Origin: Opitutia bacterium ISCC 52
GTDB taxonomy: Bacteria; Verrucomicrobiota; Verrucomicrobiia; Opitutales; UBA2995
Length of the DNA: 64,000 nucleotides
Direction: 5' to 3'
Assembly (NCBI GenBank): GCA_014529675.2
Contig: CP076040.1
Coordinates: 3,863,894 to 3,927,893, forward strand
Shown: in pieces, positions 26,456-35,474 of the stretch
How positions within the stretch are numbered: position 1 is the stretch's first letter
Layout: the number at the start of each line of letters is the position of its first letter
Translations under genes and position numbers: made by a program
Notes under the pieces: generated by a model
Told to the model about the DNA's origin: nothing
The model's database searches: none
The model's input: the letters and a program-made list of their open reading frames with translations, nothing else

Positions 26456-27043
26456 CTAGAACAACGGGATAAACGGCTTCACCAAAAGACTGCCAAGTCC
26501 CTTGATCGAGTCCCAGATGAATCCACCCACACGAGCACCAGCTGCAGCGGCAAAAAATCCGTCTCCACCCTCACTCCTTTTGACCTCCTCAAGATTCATA
26601 CCCACATAGTAAAGCTGCTCAGTGCGACCTCGAGGCACACCCAGCCCCGATAATTGCTCGTAGAGCTGAAGGGTTCGCTGATCGTCATTGCTGCTAAGTG
26701 AGCCCAAGACCTGGATCACAATGAGCCGCCTGCCGATCAGGAGCTGTAACTGATTAGGATGAGTGACATCTCCCGGGTACAAGGCTATCGAATCAATTTC
26801 GGATAACTTAAGGGGCTCGCCCCCCACTTGGACAGCACGCTCAGTTAAGCTGACCTGCCGTTCAACAAATTGGATCTGTTGATCTTCCTGCCCCAAAACA
26901 CAGACGTAGGCAGCCCCTGTAAATTGTATGCTTTCATCTCCGTCTCCCATACTAGAAGCAGAGCCACGCCGATCGGACAAGGACGCGCAACCTGAACCGA
27001 AGATCAGACACAAACAAAGAAACAATGGGAGAAACTTAGCCAT
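26456..27043 (-). CDS. Lipoprotein of unknown function
   Basis: A 195-residue protein with a clear lipobox (LIFGSGC, Cys at about 19) for lipid attachment. The mature part contains a beta-rich region (LKLSEIDSIALYP, then LQLLIGRRLIVIQVLG) that reads like a small PH-like or Sm-like fold. It ends with a Gly/Ala-rich hydrophobic stretch (GFFAAAAGARVGGFIWDSIKG) that could touch a membrane. No family is assigned. The downstream coiled-coil gene is the only close neighbour. Confidence 0.72.
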   Translation of the reverse strand: MAKFLPLFLCLCLIFGSGCASLSDRRGSASSMGDGDESIQFTGAAYVCVLGQEDQQIQFVERQVSLTERAVQVGGEPLKLSEIDSIALYPGDVTHPNQLQLLIGRRLIVIQVLGSLSSNDDQRTLQLYEQLSGLGVPRGRTEQLYYVGMNLEEVKRSEGGDGFFAAAAGARVGGFIWDSIKGLGSLLVKPFIPLF

Positions 27044-27296
27044 GTCTGGAAGGCCTACTGATTGGCCGAACGGGCGTCCAGTCCTTTTGCACGCATTTGA
27101 GCGCTCGAGCCTGAATATTTTTCACAAGCTATGAATCAATATTAAAAACAATTGTATTTGATCATCGCCGCAAGGTGGTGCTTGGATACCAGCGTTCGAA
27201 CCAGAACCAACGCTCTTAGAAGCAAGATTACCCCAGAAAGCCCATGTCTCAACACGGCCGCCCGGGCATCATAAACAATCTCAATCAAATCAGACA

Positions 27297-29003
27297 TTGA
27301 ATATACAAGGTAAAGGAACAGCGGGAAACACTTACGATGCCATCGTCATCGGATCAGGTATCAGTGGAGGCTGGGCAGCTAAAGAGCTCACCGAAAAAGG
27401 ACTCAAAACCCTCGTCCTCGAACGGGGCCGCGATGTGGAACATGGCGATTACCCGACCGCCATGATGGAGTCTTGGGAATTCGAAGGTCGCGGAGCCAAG
27501 GATCAGGAAAAGATCCAGAGACAGTTGGTTCAGAACCGAACAGGCTATACCACACATCCCGCTTCCGCCCACTGGTTTGTGGACGATGTGGACAATCCTT
27601 ATAATGAGGTAAAACAATTTGACTGGATGCGCGGCTACCATGTCGGAGGTCGCTCTCTCCTCTGGGGACGCCAGTCCTACCGGATCGGGGACATCGATTT
27701 TGAAGCCAATGCCAAGGACGGGATCGCCTGTGACTGGCCGGTGCGCTACAGCGACATGGAATCCTGGTACGACTACGTAGAAGAATTTGCCGGGATCAGT
27801 GGCACCAATGAAGGTCTATCCCAATTGCCCGATGGTAAGTTTCTGCCCCCATGGGACATGAATTGCCTGGAGACGCATATCAGCAAACGGATTCGTGAGC
27901 ATTACAACGACCGTATCATGACCATCGGTCGGGTGGCCAATCTCACTGTGCCTCATAAGGGACGTGGCAATTGCCAGTCTCGCAACCGTTGTATCCGAGG
28001 CTGTCCCTATGGAGCCTATTTCAGTAGCAATGCATCCACGCTGCCTGCAGCCTACGCCACAGGGAACCTCACACTGCGTCCTTTCTCGATCGCCAGTGAA
28101 CTCATTTACGACAAGGAGACAAACAAGGCCACAGGCGTGCGTATCATTGATGCGGAAACAAACGAAGTGATTGAGTTCTATTCGAAGGTCATTTTCTCCT
28201 GCGCCTCAGCTGTCGCATCGACCTCAATCTTGCTCAACTCCACCTCGGACCGCTATCCGAATGGATTCGGAAACGACAGTGGTGAACTCGGGCACAACCT
28301 GATGGATCACCACTTCAAAGTAGGGGCCAGTGGAGTCTACGAAGGCATGGAAGACCAGTACTACACCGGTCGCCGCCCGAACGGCATCTACATTCCGCGT
28401 TTCCGCAATATCAACGAAGAAACCAAGCAAGAGGATTTCATTCGTGGTTACGGATACCAGGGAAGCGCCAGCCGCCTCGACTGGTCACGAGGCATTGCAG
28501 AATTCAACCGAGCCGGAGCCGAATTCAAGGCCGACATGATCGAACCCGGCCCTTGGCGATTCGGAATGGGTGCGTGGGGAGAACATCTCCCTTACCACGA
28601 CAACAAGATGTTCCTCGATCACGATAAGACGGACAAGTGGGGCCAACCTACCGTGACGTTTGATTGTGACTACAAGGAGAACGAGATGGCCATGCGGAAG
28701 GATGCTCAAGCAAGCGCGATCGAAATGCTCGAAGTGGCTGGCCTAAAAGACGTCAAAGGATTTGATGATGGAAGCGCCCCGGGACTTTGTATCCACGAAA
28801 TGGGCACGGCCCGCATGGGACGCGATCCCAAAACCTCCGTCTTGAATAAATGGAACGCGGTCCACACGACACCGAACGTGTATGTGACGGATGGCGCTTT
28901 CATGACATCCTCTGCCTGCCAGAATCCATCGCTAACTTACATGGCCTTTACTGCAAGAGCAGCGGACCACGCGGTAAGCGAACTAAAGAAAGGAAACATT
29001 TAA
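27297..29003 (+). CDS. GMC-family FAD oxidoreductase (gluconate dehydrogenase large-subunit type)
   Basis: A 568-residue flavoprotein of the glucose-methanol-choline family that oxidises sugars or polyols. The FAD-binding motif IVIGSGISGG is at about residues 15-24, followed by GGRSLLWGRQSYR. A Cys-rich region (RNRCIRGCPYGAYF) and the C-terminal GTARMGRDPKTSVLN and FMTSSACQNPSLTYMAF segments carry the usual active-site neighbourhood. No ATG fits the start; TTG at 27297 is the best candidate, and the frame is open further upstream. The subunit-3-like gene starts one base after its stop, so the two form a complex. There is no signal peptide here, so export would rely on the partner's Tat signal. 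Confidence 0.9.
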   Translation: MNIQGKGTAGNTYDAIVIGSGISGGWAAKELTEKGLKTLVLERGRDVEHGDYPTAMMESWEFEGRGAKDQEKIQRQLVQNRTGYTTHPASAHWFVDDVDNPYNEVKQFDWMRGYHVGGRSLLWGRQSYRIGDIDFEANAKDGIACDWPVRYSDMESWYDYVEEFAGISGTNEGLSQLPDGKFLPPWDMNCLETHISKRIREHYNDRIMTIGRVANLTVPHKGRGNCQSRNRCIRGCPYGAYFSSNASTLPAAYATGNLTLRPFSIASELIYDKETNKATGVRIIDAETNEVIEFYSKVIFSCASAVASTSILLNSTSDRYPNGFGNDSGELGHNLMDHHFKVGASGVYEGMEDQYYTGRRPNGIYIPRFRNINEETKQEDFIRGYGYQGSASRLDWSRGIAEFNRAGAEFKADMIEPGPWRFGMGAWGEHLPYHDNKMFLDHDKTDKWGQPTVTFDCDYKENEMAMRKDAQASAIEMLEVAGLKDVKGFDDGSAPGLCIHEMGTARMGRDPKTSVLNKWNAVHTTPNVYVTDGAFMTSSACQNPSLTYMAFTARAADHAVSELKKGNI

Positions 29004-29004
29004 G

Positions 29005-29565
29005 ATGAGCCATTCAACACAGTCAAACAACACTCTCACAATGAATCGCCGCGAAGCGATTAAGCGAACGGCCATGATGCTGGGTGCCGCTGTCTCCTCA
29101 ACGACGATCGCTGGTTGTCTAGGTGGAGACAGAGCAAAGGCTGACTCGCAGCCACAGTTCTTAAGCGAAGCACAGGCCAAGCTGGTGAAAGCCGCTTCTA
29201 ACTTGATCCTTCCCGCTTCGGACACACCAGGAGCCCTCGATGTCGGTGTCCCCGAATTAATCGATGTGCTTTACGGCAAGTATATGACCGGAGAAGAAAA
29301 AACTGTTTTTTCAACGGGATTGGCCGAATTGGAAACAGCGGGATTCAGTGATAAGACTCCAGAGGCTCAAACAGCGGCTCTCGTAGCACTCGGTAAAACC
29401 AACAAGCAATTTGTGACTCAATTGAGAGGCGCGATTATCACGGGTTACTTCACCTCGGAGGAAGTCTGCAAAAAAGTGACCCATTATGATCCGATTCCAG
29501 GTGGCTTTGTTGGCTGCCTACCCACTTCCGAAACCGGAAACGTGATCATGAGTGAGCCGCGGTAA
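29005..29565 (+). CDS. Gluconate 2-dehydrogenase subunit 3-family protein, Tat signal
   Basis: The 186-residue small partner of the GMC oxidoreductase. The N-terminus carries a twin-arginine signal (NRREAIKRTAMMLGAAVS) followed by a lipobox-like TTIAGC. The rest matches the subunit-3 pattern: LSEAQAKLVKAASNLILPAS, then DTPGALDVGVPELID and GKYMTGEEK. The partner protein likely travels through the Tat system by binding this subunit. The start could be either ATG, at 29005 or 29041; I keep the first because it begins two bases after the upstream stop. A c-type cytochrome subunit, often third in such operons, is absent. Confidence 0.9.
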   Translation: MSHSTQSNNTLTMNRREAIKRTAMMLGAAVSSTTIAGCLGGDRAKADSQPQFLSEAQAKLVKAASNLILPASDTPGALDVGVPELIDVLYGKYMTGEEKTVFSTGLAELETAGFSDKTPEAQTAALVALGKTNKQFVTQLRGAIITGYFTSEEVCKKVTHYDPIPGGFVGCLPTSETGNVIMSEPR

Positions 29566-29815
29566 AAGAACATAGAGCTGGGAGCGAAGAGCCCAGAGTG
29601 CATTCCAGAGATGCCTACAGCGACGTCTTTTTATACCGCCAGCCGTCGTCTTAAAGACTATGGCTAGGCACGGCTCAAACACGCTAATCTTCGCTTATAA
29701 ATAGCCGAAGCAAAAAGACCGTGGTTCAAATCCACTCTACGACATAGGAGTTGCGATTCATCAGCTGTAGGAGGTAGCTTGCTGCCAATTATCTTCCAAG
29801 GCCTTACCCATTTCG

Positions 29816-31276
29816 ATGAATAAACTGACCACCCTACTCACTCTATTTCTATTCTCATTGCTCGGAGCTCTTAGCTCCTATGCTAAGTACAACGTCCTGT
29901 TCATTATCTCGGACGACCTGACCTACACCGCCCTCTCTTGTTATGGGAACACGGTTTGTGAAACACCCAATATTGATCGACTGGCCGATAAAGGAGTTCG
30001 TTTCACACGCGCCTATTGCCAAGGCACCTACTGCGGACCATCCCGGGCCTCATTCATGTCAGGCTATTACCCGCATGCAACAGGCGCATTGGGCTACAAG
30101 AGCCCCCGTCCCCAGATTGGGGACCGCCAAACTTGGTCGCAGTTATTCAAGGACAATGGCTATTGGGCAGGTCGCGTAAGTAAAATTTATCACATGGGCG
30201 TTCCAGGTGGCATTGAAGACGGTGGCCACGGAGCCGACGACGAGCGCTCCTGGACCGAACGCTACAACAGCCAAGGACCCGAGTGGGCAGCACCCGGCGA
30301 TGCTGAAACTTTGGAAAACAATGCAGACCTGAAGAAACCCGCGGTAGGCGGAAACACCTTCGTGGTGGTCGAGGCCGATGGCGATGACTACGTTCACTCC
30401 GACGGCAAGACCGCGAGAAAAGCCGTGGCGCTCATTCAGCAATTTGACAAGAAGACCGGATCCCGCAAAGGAGAAAAATTCTGGTTGGGCGTCGGTTTTG
30501 TTCGACCCCACGTTCCACTGGTTGCACCCGCCAGCTACTTCCCTCCCTTTAAGCCATACGATAAGATGGTTCTCCCGCCCAAGATCCCGGGTGACTGGGA
30601 CGACATCCCTACCCCGGGCATCAACTACAAGACCAGCCAGGGCATGGAAATGGATATTCGTCGCCAGAAGAAACTGCTGGGAGGTTATTATGCATCCGTT
30701 GCCTACATGGATGCCCAAGTCGGCAAGGTGCTCGACGCACTCGAAGAAGCTGGCCTTGAGGACGAGACCATCGTCATCTTTACCAGCGACCATGGCTATC
30801 ACCTAGGTGAGCATGACTTCTGGTCGAAGGTCAGCTTACGCGATCCATCCGCTGGAGTGCCATTAATCATTTGTGTCCCAGGCAAGAAGCCAGCCGTGTG
30901 CAACTCACTCACCGAGCTCATCGACCTCTACCCGACTACGGCTAAACTGTGTGGCCTGGATTATCCCGAAGCCAACCAAGGCAAAGACATTTCCGCCATG
31001 CTCGATGATCCTACCGTCGAAGTTCGCGATGCAGCCTTTTCAGTCGCCCCCATGCGCAAAGGATTCTTACTCCGCACACAAGAGTATTCGTATATTCAAT
31101 ACGGGGAGGATGCAGAAAACGGAGTAGAGCTCTTCGACATCCAATCCGATCCCGAACAATACCACAATCTGGCCACGTTTCCAGAATACAAGTTTCTGGC
31201 CGAAGCTTTTAAGCAGCGCATGAAAGCCACCTTAGCCGACGTGCGGAATAACGACTTAGATTTGACTTATGATTAG
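29816..31276 (+). CDS. Secreted sulfatase (iduronate-2-sulfatase type)
   Basis: A 486-residue formylglycine sulfatase with a signal peptide (LTTLLTLFLFSLLGALSSYA). The metal-binding ISDDLTYT is followed by C73 in the C-G-P-S-R motif (YCGPSRASFMSG). Later motifs are GRVSKIYHMG (replacing GKWHLG), FWLGVGFVRPHVPLVAP, FTSDHGYHLGEHDFWSK and SLRDPSAGVPLI. The SKIYH and GFVRPH forms are those of iduronate-2-sulfatase-like enzymes, which act on sulfated uronic acid or related sugars. It shares few details with the two other sulfatases of the window, so they probably have different substrates. Confidence 0.93.
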   Translation: MNKLTTLLTLFLFSLLGALSSYAKYNVLFIISDDLTYTALSCYGNTVCETPNIDRLADKGVRFTRAYCQGTYCGPSRASFMSGYYPHATGALGYKSPRPQIGDRQTWSQLFKDNGYWAGRVSKIYHMGVPGGIEDGGHGADDERSWTERYNSQGPEWAAPGDAETLENNADLKKPAVGGNTFVVVEADGDDYVHSDGKTARKAVALIQQFDKKTGSRKGEKFWLGVGFVRPHVPLVAPASYFPPFKPYDKMVLPPKIPGDWDDIPTPGINYKTSQGMEMDIRRQKKLLGGYYASVAYMDAQVGKVLDALEEAGLEDETIVIFTSDHGYHLGEHDFWSKVSLRDPSAGVPLIICVPGKKPAVCNSLTELIDLYPTTAKLCGLDYPEANQGKDISAMLDDPTVEVRDAAFSVAPMRKGFLLRTQEYSYIQYGEDAENGVELFDIQSDPEQYHNLATFPEYKFLAEAFKQRMKATLADVRNNDLDLTYD

Positions 31277-31383
31277 CCCCGAACAGACCCATACATTTAG
31301 GGCGCTTTCACAACTCGCATAAAGGATCCTTCACACCAATCATCACGAAGAGCCGTATTGTAATTCAGGAATTCCTGATTGTT

Positions 31384-31529
31384 TTAGAGCCCTGCCAATA
31401 CTTCGACGTATCCACTCACTTTCAAGAAACCTTCTCCAAATAAACCTACGTTTAATGGGAAAGTAATTTTCCCATTTTCTACGGTCCAAGTAATTTCCCT
31501 AAATCCTTCTCCAAGCTCGCTCGTTCCCG
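31384..31529 (-). pseudogene. C-terminal fragment of an unidentified protein (minus strand)
   Basis: Read on the minus strand this is a plausible protein end: SELGEGFREITWTVENGKIT, then FPLNVGLFGEGFLKVSGYVE and VLAGL, with a stop at 31384. It looks like a beta-rich domain. Its upstream part is cut at about 31525-31535, where it meets the sulfatase fragment on the other strand. I cannot name a family. Confidence 0.35.
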
Positions 31530-31530
31530 T

Positions 31531-31794
31531 TTGGCCTTGGCTGTGCGTGTCGGAAAATGGAAGTACCTCGATCATCAGAACTCCAGTGGAAACCGTTACG
31601 AAACTCGCGACAACCTGAAGCCGTTCATTCTTCCCGAAGCCGCACCCGATGCTCCGGGGCAGCTCTACAACCTGGAAGAAGATCCCGGCGAAAGAAACAA
31701 TCTCGACCATAAGAATCCGGATATTGTTCGCATGCTTAAGGCCTTGCTTGATTCATCGATCGATAGTGGACGAAGTGCGCCGTTGGAGCGATAG
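31531..31794 (+). pseudogene. C-terminal remnant of a sulfatase
   Basis: About 87 residues remain. AVRVGKWKYLDHQNSSGNRY followed by APGQLYNLEEDPGERNNL and SGRSAPLER is the standard end of arylsulfatase A-like proteins, where the protein reads back its own summary region. The catalytic two thirds are missing. It is not derived from the complete neighbour at 29816-31276, whose ending is different. It probably marks a sulfatase gene lost by deletion. Confidence 0.75.
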
Positions 31795-32240
31795 CGAGCT
31801 ATCGCAGCGGAGAGCAAGGAGCAGAGAGCTGAATAATCCCCTCGTCCTTAAAACATAATGTATTGTATTTCAAGGTGTCACCACCGCTGAAACGGAGTTG
31901 ATTCTTGGAACGCCGAGCACCGGCTCGGCATTTAAGAATATATTTTAACCGCTTAAGTACGCTAATTTGACGCTAACAGAAAACCAAGCATTATACATTC
32001 CACGGTGTTGTTAATCTGCACTCATTACATTCGCTGGCAGATGTGTCGCCTTTTCAGGCTCGGTACCACCGTGGTTACAATTTTGGGCGACTGTTGGTGT
32101 CACTTCGCTAGAAACGCCGAGGGCGCCGTAAGTCGTAACAGGCGGACACCTTAGGCTTCGCTTAAAAGCTTCGACCCAACGCGGTCGGCGATGCGTTCCT
32201 ACCCTTATTAGCGAATATTGAAATGGAATCCGATTACTGA
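31795..32240. other. Intergenic stretch with several repeat families
   Basis: No gene. It holds GCGATAGC/GCTATCGC (31788-31805), CCGCTTAAGTACGCTAATTTGACGCTAA-type words (31951-31978), GCGGTCGGCGATGCGTTCCTACC (32183-32205) and a GATTACTGATCACTGATTACC repeat (32232-32252). The repeat provides the stop codon of the next fragment. Confidence 0.6.
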
Positions 32241-32519
32241 TCACTGATTACCTTTCCACTCCTCTTCCCAAGTACAGAGAACGGGCGGAGGCTCTTCCCC
32301 TACCCTTGGCGACGCAGTATATTCAGCTCTGCAATCCAACAAATCGGGGAATCTCTTGATACTTTTGGCAGTCACCACTTTGTTGGAATCTTTTTCGATC
32401 AACGCGAAGGCTCGATCTCCTAACAGCCCCGTTGCCAGAAATTCTGCGACTTCAAGTTGTTCGCCTGCAAACGACTTCACGGGAAATCGCCAGAGTTGTT
32501 TTACGGTGATGGTATTCAT
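32241..32519 (-). pseudogene. N-terminal MOSC-domain fragment
   Basis: The 92 residues match the N-terminal beta-barrel domain of MOSC proteins (molybdenum-cofactor sulfurase C-terminal-like): KQLWRFPVKSFAGEQLEVAE, GLLGDRAFALIEKDSNKV and FPDLLDCRAEYT. The catalytic MOSC domain that should follow is absent. The last residues (GNQ) and the stop are encoded by a GGTAATCAGTGATC repeat. It follows the second binding protein of the importer operon by 39 bp and could still be transcribed with it. Confidence 0.7.
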
Positions 32520-32558
32520 ATAGTTGTTACACGAGGAGCCAGAGGATCTCCTCCCTTT

Positions 32559-33590
32559 CTAATTGGATTTGATCTTAGACCACAGTTCGTCGAACAGCTT
32601 GGTATGCTCGCCAACGTCCTCGACCAATTTTAGACGTTTCATTTCTTCTGCAGGAGGATAAACAACAGGGCTATTCAACATAGCCGAATCGATATACTCC
32701 ATGGCAGCCTTATTGGGTGTCGCAACTTGCCAGGTGTTTGCGTTGCGCGCACCGATTTCTGCATCAAGGAAGAAATTGATGAACGCTGCGGCCATCTCCG
32801 GGTTCGGTGCCTTGGAAGGAATGCTCATTACATCCTGCCACAGGAGGCTGCCTTCTTTAGGAAAGAAGTACATCGTCTCGGGATCTGTTGCCATTCTTCG
32901 GGCCGCAACGGGGCCGAAGGTGACCCCGGCGTTCACTTCTTTGGATAACACACGATTGCTTGCCAGGACAGCCCCTTCAAATCCGGTAGAACGTTTCTTG
33001 GCGGCAATGAGTAGGTCAGCCGCCTTGGACAATTCTTCCGGATTAGTAGTGTTGATATCATGCCCCAAATAAAGAAGTGCCATTCCGATGGTCTGACGCA
33101 TATCATCCAGCAGCAAGAATGAAGCCGGTTGCTTATCTGGATCGAAAAGTAGTCCCAAGGTCTTTTCCACGGATCCAATCTTGGGCTTCCTCATGTAAAT
33201 GCCAGTCGACCCCCAGTGATAAGGTGCTCCGTAGTCCATGCCTGGATTGAAGGACTGGTTGGCAAAAAACGGATCGATGTTTTTCAGATTGGGAATGGCT
33301 GCCTTGGGAAGAGGCGCCAACATACCCCGGCTGACCAGGATGGGTAAGCTCGGATTCTCAGGAAAGACCACATCGTAAATGGAATCACCCCCGGCAAACA
33401 TCTTCGCCATCATGGTATCCGTATCCTCGTAAAAATCGACCGTCACTTCGCAGTTAAACTGCTTCTCAAAATCCTCCACAATGGTGGGATCCAGGTATTC
33501 GCTCCAGATGTAGATGCGAAGCTGTTCTTTCTTTTCAGCACAGCCAGCGAAGACCAGTGCGATGAGTGATAATAAAATAGTATGTTTCAT
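32559..33590 (-). CDS. Polyamine-type ABC importer binding lipoprotein 2
   Basis: A 343-residue periplasmic solute-binding protein of the PotD/PotF family. From the ATG at 33590 it starts MKHTILLSLIALVFAGCAEK, with a lipobox cysteine. YIWSEYLDPTIVEDFEK is the typical N-lobe start, followed by NPSLPILVSRGMLAPLPK, GAPYHWGSTGIYMRKP and VMSIPSKAPNPEMAAAFINF. It is a paralogue of the next gene: both keep the same length, the same layout and long runs of identical residues (AEKK, IWSEYLDP, KRSxGFE). The frame extends 13 codons upstream, but those include the intergenic start region. Ligand unknown; putrescine/spermidine is the family default. Confidence 0.9.
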   Translation of the reverse strand: MKHTILLSLIALVFAGCAEKKEQLRIYIWSEYLDPTIVEDFEKQFNCEVTVDFYEDTDTMMAKMFAGGDSIYDVVFPENPSLPILVSRGMLAPLPKAAIPNLKNIDPFFANQSFNPGMDYGAPYHWGSTGIYMRKPKIGSVEKTLGLLFDPDKQPASFLLLDDMRQTIGMALLYLGHDINTTNPEELSKAADLLIAAKKRSTGFEGAVLASNRVLSKEVNAGVTFGPVAARRMATDPETMYFFPKEGSLLWQDVMSIPSKAPNPEMAAAFINFFLDAEIGARNANTWQVATPNKAAMEYIDSAMLNSPVVYPPAEEMKRLKLVEDVGEHTKLFDELWSKIKSN

Positions 33591-33643
33591 ATTCTTAGTC
33601 ATGCGCCAACGGCTTCGATTGAGTGACACGAAATTGATTTTTT

Positions 33644-34672
33644 TTATTTGGATTTAATTTTGGTCCAGAGTTCGTCGTAGAGTTTGGCCGCGTCACCGAT
33701 ATCCACATCATATTGTACCCGGTCTAGAACATCGTCGGGCGGATAGATGGCTGGATTCTCCAACATGCTTGGATCCGAATATTGACGCGCAGGAATGTTA
33801 GGCGTGGCCGCTTGATTATAGGTGGTATTTTGGCCATTGATCTGCGGATCATTTAGGAAGTTCAGGAATTTCTCTGCTAGTTCCGGATGAGGGGCTCGAG
33901 CAGGGATACACCAGATATCTACCCAAATCAATCCACCTTCGCGTGGTATGAAATAGGCAGTCTCAGAATCTGCGTTCATTCCCTTTGCCCCATGATCACT
34001 ATAAGTGGAGGAGGCAGTCGCCTCCTTAGCCAAGACTCGATTTTTTGCTAGGATACTGGTTTCAAATCCCAATGACCGCTTCTTGGTTTCGATTAACAAG
34101 TCGGCGGCTTTGACCAGTGCTTGTGGATCCGTGGAATTAACATCGTAGCCCAAGTATATGAGAGCCACCCCAATAGTTGCACGCATGTCATCCATCAGCA
34201 GAAACTGCCCCGATTGTTTCTCGGGATCAAAAAACAGACCCCATGTTTCATCAACACTAGTACCAGGTTCTTGCCGCATGAACAGCCCGGTGGTCCCCCA
34301 GTGGTAGGGGACACCAAATTTAAAGTCGGGATTAAAATCCGATTCCCTGAATCTCGGATCGATATGTTTCAGGTTTGGAATAGCTTCCGCTCGAATCTCG
34401 GCTAGAATGTTTCTGTTTTTAAGCGCGGTTATGGTTCTGTGATCGGCGACCACGAGGTCGTAGCCGGAATCGCCTCCGGCAAACAACTTAGCCAGCATAG
34501 TTTCCGGTTCTTCGAAGTGATCGATGACAATGTCGCAGTCGAGTTGATTTTCGAAGTCGGCAACAACCTCGGGATCCAGGTATTCGCTCCAGATAAAGAT
34601 GTTCAGTTGGTCTTTCTTTTCAGCGCAACCAACAAGAACCAACGCAGTGAGTATGAAGAGTAAGTGTTTCAT
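33644..34672 (-). CDS. Polyamine-type ABC importer binding lipoprotein 1
   Basis: A 342-residue paralogue of the following binding protein. It starts MKHLLFILTALVLVGCAEKK with a lipobox. The two share NIFIWSEYLDPEVVADFEN-like starts, GVPYHWGTTGLFMRQEP in the hinge-adjacent region, and the EKFLNFLNDPQI end. Differences cluster in the ligand-facing loops (for example AVLASNRVLSKEVNAGVTFG against SILAKNRVLAKEATASSTYS), so the two probably bind different ligands. It lies 10 bp after the permease stop. Confidence 0.92.
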   Translation of the reverse strand: MKHLLFILTALVLVGCAEKKDQLNIFIWSEYLDPEVVADFENQLDCDIVIDHFEEPETMLAKLFAGGDSGYDLVVADHRTITALKNRNILAEIRAEAIPNLKHIDPRFRESDFNPDFKFGVPYHWGTTGLFMRQEPGTSVDETWGLFFDPEKQSGQFLLMDDMRATIGVALIYLGYDVNSTDPQALVKAADLLIETKKRSLGFETSILAKNRVLAKEATASSTYSDHGAKGMNADSETAYFIPREGGLIWVDIWCIPARAPHPELAEKFLNFLNDPQINGQNTTYNQAATPNIPARQYSDPSMLENPAIYPPDDVLDRVQYDVDIGDAAKLYDELWTKIKSK

Positions 34673-34682
34673 AATTTGGGAA

Positions 34683-35474
34683 TCACGATTGTTTATTTCT
34701 ACTGAGCATCAGGACCGTGATCGTGCTGATGATAGATACTAGAATGATTAAGGTTGATAGAGCATTGACGTCGGGAGTGACCCCGCGCTTTACAGATGAG
34801 AATATCAAAATTGGAAAAGTCGTCGCTCCCGCACCAGCGGTAAAATAACTCACCACAAAATCATCAATGCTTAAGGTGAAAGCGAGCGCGCCCCCTGCCA
34901 GCACACCAGGAAGAATTAGCGGTAGCGTAATGTAACGAAACTTCTGCCAGTTACTTGCACCGAGATCGTGTGCCGCTTCTTCAATCGAAGGATCCATACC
35001 AGCCATGCGTGCGCGAACCACGATGGCCACGAAAGGAATCTGGAAGGTGATGTGCGCGATGATCATCGTACCCAAACCGAGTTTAAACAGTCCCAACCAA
35101 GCATGAATCATAGAATAAAAGATGAGGATGGAAACCGCCATGACGATTTCCGGAACGACCACCGGGAAATACATCAGCCAGGAAAAGGCCTGTTTACCTG
35201 GAAAAGAATAGCGCACCAATCCATAACCAAGCATGGTTCCCAGTACCGTGGAGATGGCTGTGCTCGTTCCAGCCAGGATAAGCGAGTTGGCCGCGGCATC
35301 CAATTTCTGTGACGTGCTGAAGAGTTTGGCATACCACTCCAAACTGAAGCCAGCCCAAGGGCCGCCATACTTGGCGGAGTTAAAGGAATAAATCACCACG
35401 GCCACGATGGGCGCGTAGAGAAATATGTATATACAGATGGAGATGATCCAGGAGCAGGGACGGTTGCGATTCAT
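34683..35474 (-). CDS. potC: ABC importer permease (PotC-like)
   Basis: Inner-membrane permease of 263 residues with about six hydrophobic helices. The EAA loop reads EEAAHDLGASNWQKFRYITL, the contact to the ATPase. Its start overlaps the stop of the PotB-like permease by 4 bp (ATGA), so the two are translationally coupled. IDDFVVSYFTAGAGATTFPI is the C-terminal signature of PotC proteins. Confidence 0.93.
   Translation of the reverse strand: MNRNRPCSWIISICIYIFLYAPIVAVVIYSFNSAKYGGPWAGFSLEWYAKLFSTSQKLDAAANSLILAGTSTAISTVLGTMLGYGLVRYSFPGKQAFSWLMYFPVVVPEIVMAVSILIFYSMIHAWLGLFKLGLGTMIIAHITFQIPFVAIVVRARMAGMDPSIEEAAHDLGASNWQKFRYITLPLILPGVLAGGALAFTLSIDDFVVSYFTAGAGATTFPILIFSSVKRGVTPDVNALSTLIILVSIISTITVLMLSRNKQS

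Noticed and set aside
30143-30802. 219-residue minus-strand ORF
   Set aside because: Entirely antisense to an intact sulfatase with full catalytic motifs.
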